NCBI GenBank assembly: GCA_002354095.1
Contig: DEKX01000005.1
Coordinates: 38,562 to 102,561, forward strand
Source of the DNA: Prevotella sp. UBA2711
GTDB taxonomy: Bacteria; Bacteroidota; Bacteroidia; Bacteroidales; Bacteroidaceae
Direction of reading: 5' to 3'
DNA length: 64,000 bases
Position 1 is the stretch's first letter. Each line of letters starts with the position of its first letter. The notes under the pieces were generated by a model. It did not search any database. It saw nothing but the letters and a program-made list of their open reading frames with translations, and was not told the DNA's origin. Shown piece after piece: positions 35,143 through 43,589 of the stretch. The position numbers and the translations under genes were made by a program.

Positions 35143-36310
35143 GAAACGATATACACTACATACGCTGAATGCACTCGTCAGAGAGGCGATAGAAGCAGAA
35201 CTGCCTGATGAATATTGGGTGGAGGCTGAGCTGTCGGAATGCAGGGAGAGCCGCGGACACTGCTATATGGAACTGGTGGAGAAAGACGAACTGTCGAATA
35301 CGCCCATTGCCAAAGCATCTGCCAAATGCTGGAAACAGACATGGGCCATGGTGCAGCCGTATTTTATGCGCACCACAGGACAACCGCTGAAAGCTGGTAT
35401 GAAGGTGCTGCTGAAAGTCTATCCACAATTCCACGAGGCTTATGGGTTCTCATGGATAGTGACTGATATCGACCCGACCTTTACGCTTGGTGACATGGCG
35501 CAACGGCGCCAGCAGATTATTCAGAAACTAAAGGAAGAGGGCGTTTTCGACTTGCAGCGCGAACTCGTCATTCCCAAATTCTGTCAGCGCATAGCTGTGG
35601 TTTCGGCTGAGACAGCTGCCGGCTATGGTGACTTCTGTCGTCAATTGCAAGAGAATGATTATGGACTGGTGTTCTACCCTACGCTTTTCTCGGCTATTAT
35701 GCAGGGCGAACAGGTGGAGCAGAGTGTGATAAGTGCCCTGAACCGTATCAACGAAAGAGCTGACGAATTCGACGTGGTAGTAATTATCCGTGGAGGCGGC
35801 TCTACAAGTGATATGAGTGGATTTGACACCTTGCCGCTGGCTGAGAATGTAGCCAATTTCCCTTTGCCTATTATCACGGGTATCGGGCACGACAGAGACG
35901 AATGTGTACTGGATATGGTATCGAATACCAGAGTCAAGACTCCAACAGCAGCAGCTGCCTTCCTGATAGCTCATCTGGCTGATACGCTTCAGCATGTGAT
36001 AGACATTCAGCAACGTATCGGTTTTATGCTGTCGATGTTTAAAACCAACTTTGAGCATCAGCTGGACCAACGGTACGAACGTATCCGTTATGCCTTGCAG
36101 CAACGCATGACAAGGGAACATCACCATCTGGAAATGGTGGGACAACGCACCGAATTACTGGACCCTGCCCTATTGCTGAAACGAGGCTACAGCATCACGC
36201 TGCACAATGGGAAGGCCATACGCGACCCTCAGCTTTTAAGCGAGGGAGCAGAAATTGAAACAAGAGTTGAAAAAGGAACCATCAAATCAATAGTGACATG
36301 GAAACAATAA
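35135..36310 (+). CDS. xseA: Exodeoxyribonuclease VII large subunit
   Basis: 391 residues. N-terminal OB fold (about 5-105), then the catalytic domain with VVSAETAAGYGDF, VVIIRGGGSTSDMSGFD, ITGIGHDRDECVLDMVS and TPTAAAAFLI, followed by a long helix and a C-terminal beta-strand tail. Degrades single-stranded DNA together with XseB. Overlaps the subtilase gene by 8 nt and xseB by 13 nt. Confidence 0.95.
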   Translation: MIEKRYTLHTLNALVREAIEAELPDEYWVEAELSECRESRGHCYMELVEKDELSNTPIAKASAKCWKQTWAMVQPYFMRTTGQPLKAGMKVLLKVYPQFHEAYGFSWIVTDIDPTFTLGDMAQRRQQIIQKLKEEGVFDLQRELVIPKFCQRIAVVSAETAAGYGDFCRQLQENDYGLVFYPTLFSAIMQGEQVEQSVISALNRINERADEFDVVVIIRGGGSTSDMSGFDTLPLAENVANFPLPIITGIGHDRDECVLDMVSNTRVKTPTAAAAFLIAHLADTLQHVIDIQQRIGFMLSMFKTNFEHQLDQRYERIRYALQQRMTREHHHLEMVGQRTELLDPALLLKRGYSITLHNGKAIRDPQLLSEGAEIETRVEKGTIKSIVTWKQ

Positions 36311-36489
36311 AGTATGAAGAGGCATTACGCCAACTGGACGAAATCGTACAGAAAATGGAGCGTAACGAGTATGGTATTGACGAACTGACCACACAACTGA
36401 AAAAGGCTAAAGAACTGATACAATTATGCAAGAATCAGTTGACAAAAACAGACGAAGACATCAAAAAGATACTCGAAGATGATAAATAA
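36298..36489 (+). CDS. xseB: Exodeoxyribonuclease VII small subunit
   Basis: 63 residues, typical XseB: YEEALRQLDEIVQKMERNE and KELIQLCKNQL form two helices that wrap the large-subunit helices. Translationally coupled to xseA by a 13-nt overlap. Confidence 0.93.
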   Translation: METIKYEEALRQLDEIVQKMERNEYGIDELTTQLKKAKELIQLCKNQLTKTDEDIKKILEDDK

Positions 36490-36500
36490 TGCACATTTCA

Positions 36501-36532
36501 TTTGCAAGTGTGCGACAAAATATGTACTTTTG
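36501..36532 (+). promoter_or_regulatory. ilvE promoter
   Basis: TTTG (36501-36504), 20 nt, TACTTTTG (36525-36532); the ATG is 40 nt on. Confidence 0.75.
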
Positions 36533-36571
36533 CAAACAATTTATAACAAGAAGGATTAAAATAATAACAAT

Positions 36572-37588
36572 ATGAAAGATTTAGACTGGGGAAATCTGTC
36601 GTTCGGTTATATGAAAACCGACTACAATGTACGCTGTTACTATCGTGACGGCAAGTGGGGCGAAATAGAAGTTTGCTCCGACGAGTATCTGAAAATGCAC
36701 ATGGCTGCTACCTGTCTGCATTACGGACAGGAGGCTTTCGAAGGCCTGAAGGCTTATCGTTGCAAGGACGGTAAGGTGCGCATTTTCCGTGTGGAGGAGA
36801 ATGCTGCTCGCTTACAGTCCACTTGTCGCGGTATTCTGATGCCGGAATTGCCTACTGAGCGTTTCGTAGAAATGGTGAAGAAGGTGGTGCGCCTGAACCA
36901 GGAATGGATTCCTACTTACGAAAGTGGAGCAACACTGTATATCCGTCCATTACTCATTGGAACCAGTGCACAGGTGGGTGTTCATCCCGCTAAGGAATAC
37001 TGCTTCCTGATTTTCGTTACTCCCGTAGGTCCATACTTTAAGGGTGGATTCTCAAGCAACCCCTACGTAATTGTTCGCGATTACGACCGTTCGGCTCCTC
37101 TGGGAACAGGTAAGTATAAGGTGGGCGGCAACTATGCTGCTTCGCTCTATGCCAACAACCTGGCTCACGAGAAGGGATATGCCTGCGAGTTCTATCTGGA
37201 TGCCAAAGAGAAGAAATACATTGACGAGTGCGGTGCTGCCAACTTCTTCGGTATTAAGAACAACACCTACGTCACTCCAAAGTCAACCTCTATCCTACCC
37301 TCTATCACCAACAAGTCGCTGATGCAGGTAGCAGAGGATTTAGGACTGAAGGTGGAACGCCGTCCTATTCCTGAAGAAGAATTGGAAACATTCGAAGAGG
37401 CAGGTGCTTGTGGAACAGCCGCTGTTATCTCGCCTATCTCATACATCGACGATCTGGAGACGGGCAAGCGCTACAACTTCGGCGAGAAGCCAGGTCCTAT
37501 CTCCAAGAAACTCTTCGATACCTTGCGCGGCATCCAGTATGGTGAGATTGAAGACAAACACGGTTGGACTACTGTCGTTATTGAGTAA
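36572..37588 (+). CDS. ilvE: Branched-chain amino-acid aminotransferase
   Basis: 338 residues, fold type IV, class IIa (the BCAT_beta type). PLP lysine in the KxGGNYAAS motif (TGKYKVGGNYAAS), ECGAANFFGIK, and GACGTAAVISPI as phosphate- and substrate-binding loops. Converts 2-oxo acids and glutamate to Val, Ile and Leu. Its own promoter; 19 nt upstream of the CD225-family gene. Confidence 0.95.
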   Translation: MKDLDWGNLSFGYMKTDYNVRCYYRDGKWGEIEVCSDEYLKMHMAATCLHYGQEAFEGLKAYRCKDGKVRIFRVEENAARLQSTCRGILMPELPTERFVEMVKKVVRLNQEWIPTYESGATLYIRPLLIGTSAQVGVHPAKEYCFLIFVTPVGPYFKGGFSSNPYVIVRDYDRSAPLGTGKYKVGGNYAASLYANNLAHEKGYACEFYLDAKEKKYIDECGAANFFGIKNNTYVTPKSTSILPSITNKSLMQVAEDLGLKVERRPIPEEELETFEEAGACGTAAVISPISYIDDLETGKRYNFGEKPGPISKKLFDTLRGIQYGEIEDKHGWTTVVIE

Positions 37589-37607
37589 CATTTAAATTTT
37601 TAATATT

Positions 37608-37868
37608 ATGGACAATAATCAGTTTTATCCTAAGCCAGATAATAATATGATCTTGGCTATTTTTACTACTCTCTGTTGCTGTTTACCAATTGGCATTTAT
37701 GCAATTATTAAAGCCAATGATGTTAACAAGTTTTATATGATGCAGCAATACGACATGGCTGTAAATGCTGCTTCTGACGCTAAGAAATGGTGCTTTATTG
37801 GTATTGGTGTTGGTCTTGCATTTCAAATCATTTATTTGATATTCTATGCAATTGTTGCATTATCATAA
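37608..37868 (+). CDS. CD225/dispanin family two-helix membrane protein
   Basis: 86 residues. The first hydrophobic segment, MILAIFTTLCCCLPIGIYAI, and the second, WCFIGIGVGLAFQIIYLIFY, flank the NDVNKFYMMQQYDMAVNAASDAKKW loop characteristic of bacterial CD225 proteins; the family includes animal IFITM. A Cys triplet lies in helix one. Function in bacteria unknown. AT-rich compared with flanking genes, like the next two genes. Confidence 0.85.
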   Translation: MDNNQFYPKPDNNMILAIFTTLCCCLPIGIYAIIKANDVNKFYMMQQYDMAVNAASDAKKWCFIGIGVGLAFQIIYLIFYAIVALS

Positions 37869-38247
37869 CTTATGCTATCATAAAAAAACTATTTTCATAG
37901 TATTATTTTTTATCGGGGCTATAATATTATACATTATAGACCCCTTAAATTGTAGTTTAACGCCAAAATGCCCTATCAAGTTTTTGACAGGATTGAATTG
38001 CCCAGGATGTGGTTTCCAACGGTCAGTTCATGCTCTTTTACATGGACAACTATTAACAGCTATTTCATTTAATTATTGGTTTGTCTATGCAATACCATAT
38101 GCTCTATTATTTCTGATACAAAGATGGTTTCTAAGAGGCAAATGGAAAGATTTTATTGGGCAAATTATAGAGAATAGATATGTAGTTGATTTTTATATCA
38201 TTTCATTCATGGCATGGTTCGTAATACGTAATATTTATAATATTTAA
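37846..38247 (+). CDS. DUF2752 membrane protein
   Basis: 133 residues with the DUF2752 signature C-P-x-K-x-L-T-G-x-x-C-P-G-C-G-x-x-R (CPIKFLTGLNCPGCGFQR), and three hydrophobic segments. The start at 37846 overlaps the CD225 gene by 23 nt; no later in-frame ATG keeps the first helix. The paired cysteines suggest metal or redox binding, but no function is established. Confidence 0.85.
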   Translation: MQLLHYHNLCYHKKTIFIVLFFIGAIILYIIDPLNCSLTPKCPIKFLTGLNCPGCGFQRSVHALLHGQLLTAISFNYWFVYAIPYALLFLIQRWFLRGKWKDFIGQIIENRYVVDFYIISFMAWFVIRNIYNI

Positions 38248-38250
38248 GAT

Positions 38251-38601
38251 ATGGAATTACAACAAGCAGAACAACTTTTGATGACTTATTCACAAAAGTT
38301 TCCCCCAGAATTTTACAGCTCAATCAAAGAAAAATTGTTAGAGGTAGAATATCAACCAGCTATGCTCGCTTTAGGTCAGATGAAAGACCCATTAGTAATG
38401 TTATTAATATCTATTTTTGGTGGTGGGTTAGGAATTGATCGATTTCTAATAGGCGACACTGGTTTAGGTATTGGAAAATTAATCACTTGTGGTGGTTGTG
38501 GGATATGGGCATTAATTGATTGCTTTCTAATTATGGATGCAACACGACAAAAGAATGTTCAAAAATTTTATATGCTTTTAGGAGTAAATATGCATTTTTA
38601 A
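38251..38601 (+). CDS. TM2 domain protein
   Basis: 116 residues. About 55 charged or polar residues, then two transmembrane helices forming a TM2 domain: GGGLGIDRFLIGDTGLGIGK and LITCGGCGIWALIDCFLIM, with the conserved DRF and G-x-W. TM2, DUF2752 and CD225 proteins are recurrent neighbours in Bacteroidetes as far as I know; role unknown. Confidence 0.85.
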   Translation: MELQQAEQLLMTYSQKFPPEFYSSIKEKLLEVEYQPAMLALGQMKDPLVMLLISIFGGGLGIDRFLIGDTGLGIGKLITCGGCGIWALIDCFLIMDATRQKNVQKFYMLLGVNMHF

Positions 38602-38604
38602 ATA

Positions 38605-39399
38605 ATGAGTAAAGGAAAGCTGGCGAAATTCGCCGACATGGAAACTTACGAGAACGTGTTCCAGTACCCCTATTCGGTGGTGGAACACGTTCCGTTTGAA
38701 ATGCAAGGCCACTGGCATGAGCAGTATTTCAAGAACGACAATCCTATCGTACTGGAATTGGGATGTGGCAAGGGAGAATATACCGTTGGGCTGGCGAAGC
38801 GCTATCCGCAGATGAACTTCATCGGTGTGGACATCAAAGGTGCCCGCATGTGGACGGGTGCTACACAGGCTATTCAAGAGGGACTGAAGAATGTGGCATT
38901 TCTTCGTACGAACATTGAGGTGATAGACCGTTTCTTCTCACCTGGTGAGGTACAGGAGATTTGGTTGACATTCAGCGACCCCCAGATGAAGAACCCACGC
39001 AAGCGACTCACCTCCACCTATTTCATGAACCGCTATCGCCATTTCCTCGTTGACGGGGGCATCATCCATCTGAAGACGGACTCCAACTTCCTCTTCACCT
39101 ATACTACTTATATGGTAGAGAAGAACCACCTGCCCTTGGATTTCCGCACCGAAAATCTCTATGGTCACGTAAGCAGCGATTCCATCGCTGCCACTACCGC
39201 TGCCCCCATCGCTGCCAAAGCAGCCTCCATTCAAACGTACTATGAACAGATGTGGATAGACAGAGGACTCGATATCCGTTATATGCTATTCCATCTGCCT
39301 CATGAAGGAGAATTGGTAGAACCCGATATAGAAATACCTTTAGATGATTATCGTTCCTATCGGCGTGATAAGCGCAGTTCCTTGGAAACCAGCAAATAA
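38605..39399 (+). CDS. trmB: tRNA (guanine-N7)-methyltransferase
   Basis: 264 residues. SAM-binding LELGCGKGEYTVGLA, FIGVDIKGARMW, and the TrmB motif WLTFSDPQMKNPRKRLTS followed by HLKTDSNFLF. Methylates G46 of tRNA. Has a C-terminal extension of about 40 residues beyond bacterial TrmB (roughly residues 225-264). Begins 3 nt after the TM2 gene stop. GC content returns to normal here. Confidence 0.93.
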   Translation: MSKGKLAKFADMETYENVFQYPYSVVEHVPFEMQGHWHEQYFKNDNPIVLELGCGKGEYTVGLAKRYPQMNFIGVDIKGARMWTGATQAIQEGLKNVAFLRTNIEVIDRFFSPGEVQEIWLTFSDPQMKNPRKRLTSTYFMNRYRHFLVDGGIIHLKTDSNFLFTYTTYMVEKNHLPLDFRTENLYGHVSSDSIAATTAAPIAAKAASIQTYYEQMWIDRGLDIRYMLFHLPHEGELVEPDIEIPLDDYRSYRRDKRSSLETSK

Positions 39400-39403
39400 A
39401 TAA

Positions 39404-39431
39404 AAAAGCTTCCTATTTTCAGGAAGCTTTT
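39404..39431. terminator. Bidirectional terminator between trmB and glmM
   Basis: AAAAGCTTCCT, ATTTTC, AGGAAGCTTTT: an 11-bp perfect stem. Confidence 0.9.
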
Positions 39432-39440
39432 ATTGTTTTC

Positions 39441-40832
39441 TTATTGCATGTCGTAAACCACTTGCATCAGTTTCTTGCCTATAGCATCCGCCTCTTCCAT
39501 CGTAGCGGCCTCGCTATACACACGGATAATCGGTTCGGTATTCGACTTGCGAAGATGTACCCACTTGTCAGGGAAGTCAATCTTCACACCGTCAATATCG
39601 TTTACCTGGGCAGTAGCATCAGCAGCAAACATTTCCTTTACCTTCACCAAGATAGCATCCACATCCGTCTCGGGAGTCAGGTCAATGCGGTTCTTAGCAA
39701 TCTGATAGTCGGGGAAAGTAGCACGCAATTCACTCACCTTGCAACCCTTTTCTGCCAGAGATGTCAAGAAGAGAGCAATACCCACCAAGGCATCACGACC
39801 ATAGTGGCTCTCAGGATAAATCACTCCACCATTACCCTCTCCACCGATAACGGCATTTACCTCTTTCATCTTCGTGGTGACATTCACCTCACCCACAGCC
39901 GCAGCTGCATAAGTACCACCATATTTATTGGTTACATCACGCAATGCACGTGTAGAGCTAAGGTTTGAAACGGTATTGCCTGGAGTCTTGGAAAGAACAT
40001 AGTCTGCAACGCTAACCAGCGTGTATTCTTCTCCAAACATTTTACCGTCTTCACAGATAAAGGCAAGACGATCAACATCTGGATCTACCACAATGCCTAA
40101 ATCATACTTACCAGTCTTCATCTCATCCATAATACCTTGGAGATTCTTCTCCAAAGGTTCTGGATTATGGGCAAAGTCGCCATTCGGTTCACCATTAAGG
40201 ACGGTATATTCCACTCCCAACTGATCGAAAAGCTTAGGAAGGATGATACCTCCAACACTGTTAATGGTATCGACACAAACTTTGAATTGCGCCTTCTTGA
40301 TAGCTTCCACATCAACCAGTTTCAGTTTCAGCACACTCTCAATATGACGGTCGTCAAACGAATGGTCCTGCGTATAAGAACCCAGTTGGTCCACTTCTGC
40401 ATATTCAAAATTCTCTCGTCCGGCAATGGACAACACGATACGGCCATCAGCGGCAGAGAGGAATTCACCTTGCTCGTTCAGTAATTTCAGGGCATTCCAC
40501 TGACGGGGATTGTGCGAAGCGGTAATGATGATGCCACCATCGGCACCACACATCTGCACAGCGAGTTCTGTGGTAGGAGTGGTAGCATAACCGATATCTA
40601 TCACATCGTAGCCTACGCCCATCAGTGTTCCACATACCACATTCTTCACCATCTCTCCAGAGATACGGGCATCACGCCCTACTACAATTTTATTCGAGAA
40701 ACTCTTCTTGTTGCGACGAATAAACTGGGCATACGCCGATGTAAATTTCACAATGTCCAATGGGTTCAGGGTGTCACCAGGAGCCCCGCCGATAGTTCCA
40801 CGAATACCGGAAATTGATTTAATAAGTGTCAT
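39441..40832 (-). CDS. glmM: Phosphoglucosamine mutase / phosphohexomutase
   Basis: 463 residues, alpha-D-phosphohexomutase family. The phosphoserine lies in IIITASHNPRQWN, the metal loop in VVDPDVDRLAFICEDG, the sugar-binding loop in GGEGNGGVIYPESHYGRDA and the phosphate-binding site in RKSNTEPIIRVYSEA. It could be GlmM or a phosphomannomutase; Bacteroidetes GlmM often has this sequence. It lies 11 nt after the lipoprotein gene upstream. Confidence 0.85.
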   Translation of the reverse strand: MTLIKSISGIRGTIGGAPGDTLNPLDIVKFTSAYAQFIRRNKKSFSNKIVVGRDARISGEMVKNVVCGTLMGVGYDVIDIGYATTPTTELAVQMCGADGGIIITASHNPRQWNALKLLNEQGEFLSAADGRIVLSIAGRENFEYAEVDQLGSYTQDHSFDDRHIESVLKLKLVDVEAIKKAQFKVCVDTINSVGGIILPKLFDQLGVEYTVLNGEPNGDFAHNPEPLEKNLQGIMDEMKTGKYDLGIVVDPDVDRLAFICEDGKMFGEEYTLVSVADYVLSKTPGNTVSNLSSTRALRDVTNKYGGTYAAAAVGEVNVTTKMKEVNAVIGGEGNGGVIYPESHYGRDALVGIALFLTSLAEKGCKVSELRATFPDYQIAKNRIDLTPETDVDAILVKVKEMFAADATAQVNDIDGVKIDFPDKWVHLRKSNTEPIIRVYSEAATMEEADAIGKKLMQVVYDMQ

Positions 40833-40843
40833 TGCTTTTGATA

Positions 40844-41524
40844 TTAGTTAACTCTTTCGTAAGTAATCTCGTAATAACAAGGGTAAACACTTGATGAAGC
40901 ATCTACTGTTCCTTGGGAATGAGGAACTATCAAGCGTACCTTGGCTATTTCTCCTTCTGACCAACGGCCGACTTTCACATAATTCAAGGGTATCAGCCAT
41001 CCTGCAGGAACAGCTGCTGAACCATGAAAACTCGACATGGCACCTGAAACAAAAGATGCTGAGAAAGACGAGCCAATGCGCTCTACTGTCATTTTATCAG
41101 GAGCGCTGGAGTAATCATACCGTTGGTTGTTATAAATGACATAGAAAGGTATGTCGTTTCTGACCAGGATAGTACTTTCTTTGATATTATATTCAGAAAA
41201 ACGTGTCAGGACTTCCAATGTCTCACCATTCTCAATCTTGTCTCCACAACCTTGACGGACTATCTGCATATAGATACCACTCTTCTCATGGTAAACATAC
41301 TCATTCTTCTCAACGTCAGTCGTTTCGCCCTGTTTTTCAAACTGTGCCTGACTGATGACTGTAATCTTCTTCTTTAAAAAAGGAGTATTAAACTCATCCG
41401 TCAGAAATCGGTTGATGGCATCTCGTTCAGCCTCTTTCAAGTCTGAATAGGTCTGTCCGTTCTTACAACTCGTTATGAACAATATGCTGCAAAGCAATAT
41501 CAGCAGACTATATGTTTTCTTCAT
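40844..41524 (-). CDS. DUF4827-like lipoprotein
   Basis: 226 residues from the ATG at 41524; the frame is open upstream but only this start gives the signal peptide MKKTYSLLILLCSILFITSC with a canonical lipobox. The remainder contains segments compatible with an FKBP-like fold (QIVRQGCGDKIENGETLEVLTRF) and the C-terminal PHSQGTVDASSSVYPCYYEITYERVN, as in Bacteroidales DUF4827 proteins. Envelope location; function unknown. Confidence 0.7.
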   Translation of the reverse strand: MKKTYSLLILLCSILFITSCKNGQTYSDLKEAERDAINRFLTDEFNTPFLKKKITVISQAQFEKQGETTDVEKNEYVYHEKSGIYMQIVRQGCGDKIENGETLEVLTRFSEYNIKESTILVRNDIPFYVIYNNQRYDYSSAPDKMTVERIGSSFSASFVSGAMSSFHGSAAVPAGWLIPLNYVKVGRWSEGEIAKVRLIVPHSQGTVDASSSVYPCYYEITYERVN

Positions 41525-41551
41525 TTTGTACTTACTATTTAAATTTGGGCG

Positions 41552-41559
41552 CAAATTTA
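41552..41559 (-). promoter_or_regulatory. Promoter -7 element of the lipoprotein-glmM operon
   Basis: TAAATTTG on the minus strand, 28 nt before the ATG at 41524; no good -33. Confidence 0.45.
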
Positions 41560-41591
41560 CAAATAAATTACCAAATATCCGCAATATTAGT

Positions 41592-42626
41592 CTACTTTAA
41601 CGTGTCTTCATAATGTATGAGGGCCCGTTTAACAATTTCCACTGCCTCATCCATCGAGCATTGCAGCTTACCGCCTGAAGCATTCAAATGGCCTCCACCA
41701 TTGAAGAACTGCTCTGCCATCAGGTTACATGGGAAGTCATCCACCGACCGCAAACTAACCCATATCATATTTTCGCGCTCGGTGTCCTCACGCAACGAAA
41801 TGCTGAGTTTGAGCCCCTTGATTTGTAAAGGCATATTAACCAATCCTTCCGCGTCACCTTTAATGAAATGAAAACGGTGTAAGTCTTCTCGCGTCAGTGT
41901 ATAGAAAGCGGCATGGCGTTCTTCATCGACCACCATTTTATGACATAGCACATAGCCCACCAATCTCATGCGATGCTCACTATAGTTGTGATAGACATTA
42001 CGGAAAATCTTGTCTTTGTCTATGCGTTTGGTCAGCAACTGACTGATGATAAAATAGATTTCCGGTTCGGTGGAATTATACGTAAAGCCACCGGTATCCG
42101 TCATCATACCACAATAGACGGGTATGGCAAAATGCTTTCCTAACTGGGGAAATAATCCCATCTGCCACACCAATCGGAACACCAGTTCACAGGTTGAAGA
42201 CATCTCTGCATGGGAGAAAGTCAGCAGTGAATCCACATTGGGATCCAAGTGATGGTCTATGAGGACTTTGGTGGCAGGAGAATTTCTCAAGGGCTCCTCC
42301 ATCGCATCTGTTCTGGAAAGTGTATTGAAGTCCAGGCAAAACACAAGGTCTGCAATTTTCAATACCGTATTGACATAATCCTTACGCTTGTCGTAACGGA
42401 CAATCTTCTCACGATTAGGCAACCACTTCAGATAGTCGGGATATTGGTCTGGAGCAACCATCAAAGGCTCCTTTCCCATTGCTTTCAAAGCCTCAGCCCA
42501 TCCTAACATGGAACCCAGTGCATCGCCATCAGCATTCACGTGGCAACACAACACAATAGTTTTTGCGTTATCGATAAGGGAGTGCAGTTGGCTGCACTCC
42601 CCGTCGGTCATAATATTCTCAAGCAT
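41592..42626 (-). CDS. DHH family phosphoesterase, NrnA-like
   Basis: 344 residues. DHH/DHHA1 architecture: HVNADGDALGSMLGW, FCLDFNTLSR, VLIDHHLDPN and the terminal GGGHLNASGG. Such enzymes degrade nanoRNAs, pAp or cyclic dinucleotide products. Directly adjacent to the nucleotidyltransferase gene (stop to start 0 nt). Which substrate is used cannot be said from sequence. Confidence 0.88.
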   Translation of the reverse strand: MLENIMTDGECSQLHSLIDNAKTIVLCCHVNADGDALGSMLGWAEALKAMGKEPLMVAPDQYPDYLKWLPNREKIVRYDKRKDYVNTVLKIADLVFCLDFNTLSRTDAMEEPLRNSPATKVLIDHHLDPNVDSLLTFSHAEMSSTCELVFRLVWQMGLFPQLGKHFAIPVYCGMMTDTGGFTYNSTEPEIYFIISQLLTKRIDKDKIFRNVYHNYSEHRMRLVGYVLCHKMVVDEERHAAFYTLTREDLHRFHFIKGDAEGLVNMPLQIKGLKLSISLREDTERENMIWVSLRSVDDFPCNLMAEQFFNGGGHLNASGGKLQCSMDEAVEIVKRALIHYEDTLK

Positions 42627-43568
42627 TTAGAATAGTTTATTCGGATAAACACCTTCATCCACTAATTTCTGAATACGCTTCACAGTATCCTCACGGTCGG
42701 CAGCATAAGTCACGCCAAACCATTTAGAGGTCGTATCAAGAACCTCTACCGTTGCTGTATGTTCGTTAATCAGTTTATTCACCATCAATGGAATGAAGAA
42801 TTCAGCTTTCAGATTCTCCATATTCTTAGGATCGCTCAGGAATTCCTTGAAGTAAGCCTCAGAATGTTCGAAGTAATCAGGAGTAAAGCCCCACATATTC
42901 ATTGATACAGGCGTGTTATCATCAACAGCCACCCATTGGCCGTTTTCATCTTTATAGCGGATAGCCTGATCAGCGGCACCTGCGTGCGAACCGTCTTCGG
43001 CACAACGCACGATTTCAGTACGCTCCACAACGGTTGTCAGATGACCCTTTTCGTTCTTCGAGCAGATACCACGTGCCACCGTACCGTTCTCGCTCAGCGT
43101 GTTGCCTACGCGGAAACCAACCATGGCATACTGGTTCTTGGCACCCTCGGGCAGCGAGCTCAGGTATTTGCCTATCACCATGAAGGCATCGCGATTGTAG
43201 AAGTCGTCGCAATTGATGACGCAGAATGGTTCCTTGATGACGTCCTTACCCATCAGCACTGCGTGGTTGGTTCCCCAAGGCTTTACGCGTCCTTCCGGCA
43301 CCTTAAAGCCCTCAGGCAGTGCGTCAATGCCTTGGAAACAGAGTTCGCAGGGGATGTGTCCCTCATACTTCGACAGAATCTGTGTACGGAACTGCTCCTC
43401 AAAGTCTTTACGGATCACCCATACGATTTTGCCGAAACCTGCCTGGATGGCATCATAAATAGAATAGTCCATGATGGTCTCACCGTTGGGGCCCAGTCCG
43501 TCCAGCTGCTTCAAGCCACCATAGCGGCTTCCCATTCCTGCAGCTAAAAGAAATAATGTTGGTTTCAT
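42627..43568 (-). CDS. Sugar-phosphate nucleotidyltransferase-like protein
   Basis: 313 residues. N-terminal GT-A nucleotide-binding LLAAGMGSRYGGLKQLDGLGPNGE and metal-binding CVINCDDFYNR. A family typical of Bacteroidetes, annotated as nucleotidyltransferase; the substrate sugar is not known. No hexapeptide C-terminus is present. 21 nt after thrS, so thrS, this gene and nrnA likely form one operon. Confidence 0.8.
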   Translation of the reverse strand: MKPTLFLLAAGMGSRYGGLKQLDGLGPNGETIMDYSIYDAIQAGFGKIVWVIRKDFEEQFRTQILSKYEGHIPCELCFQGIDALPEGFKVPEGRVKPWGTNHAVLMGKDVIKEPFCVINCDDFYNRDAFMVIGKYLSSLPEGAKNQYAMVGFRVGNTLSENGTVARGICSKNEKGHLTTVVERTEIVRCAEDGSHAGAADQAIRYKDENGQWVAVDDNTPVSMNMWGFTPDYFEHSEAYFKEFLSDPKNMENLKAEFFIPLMVNKLINEHTATVEVLDTTSKWFGVTYAADREDTVKRIQKLVDEGVYPNKLF

Positions 43569-43589
43569 TGTTTTATCATTTTAAGGTTA

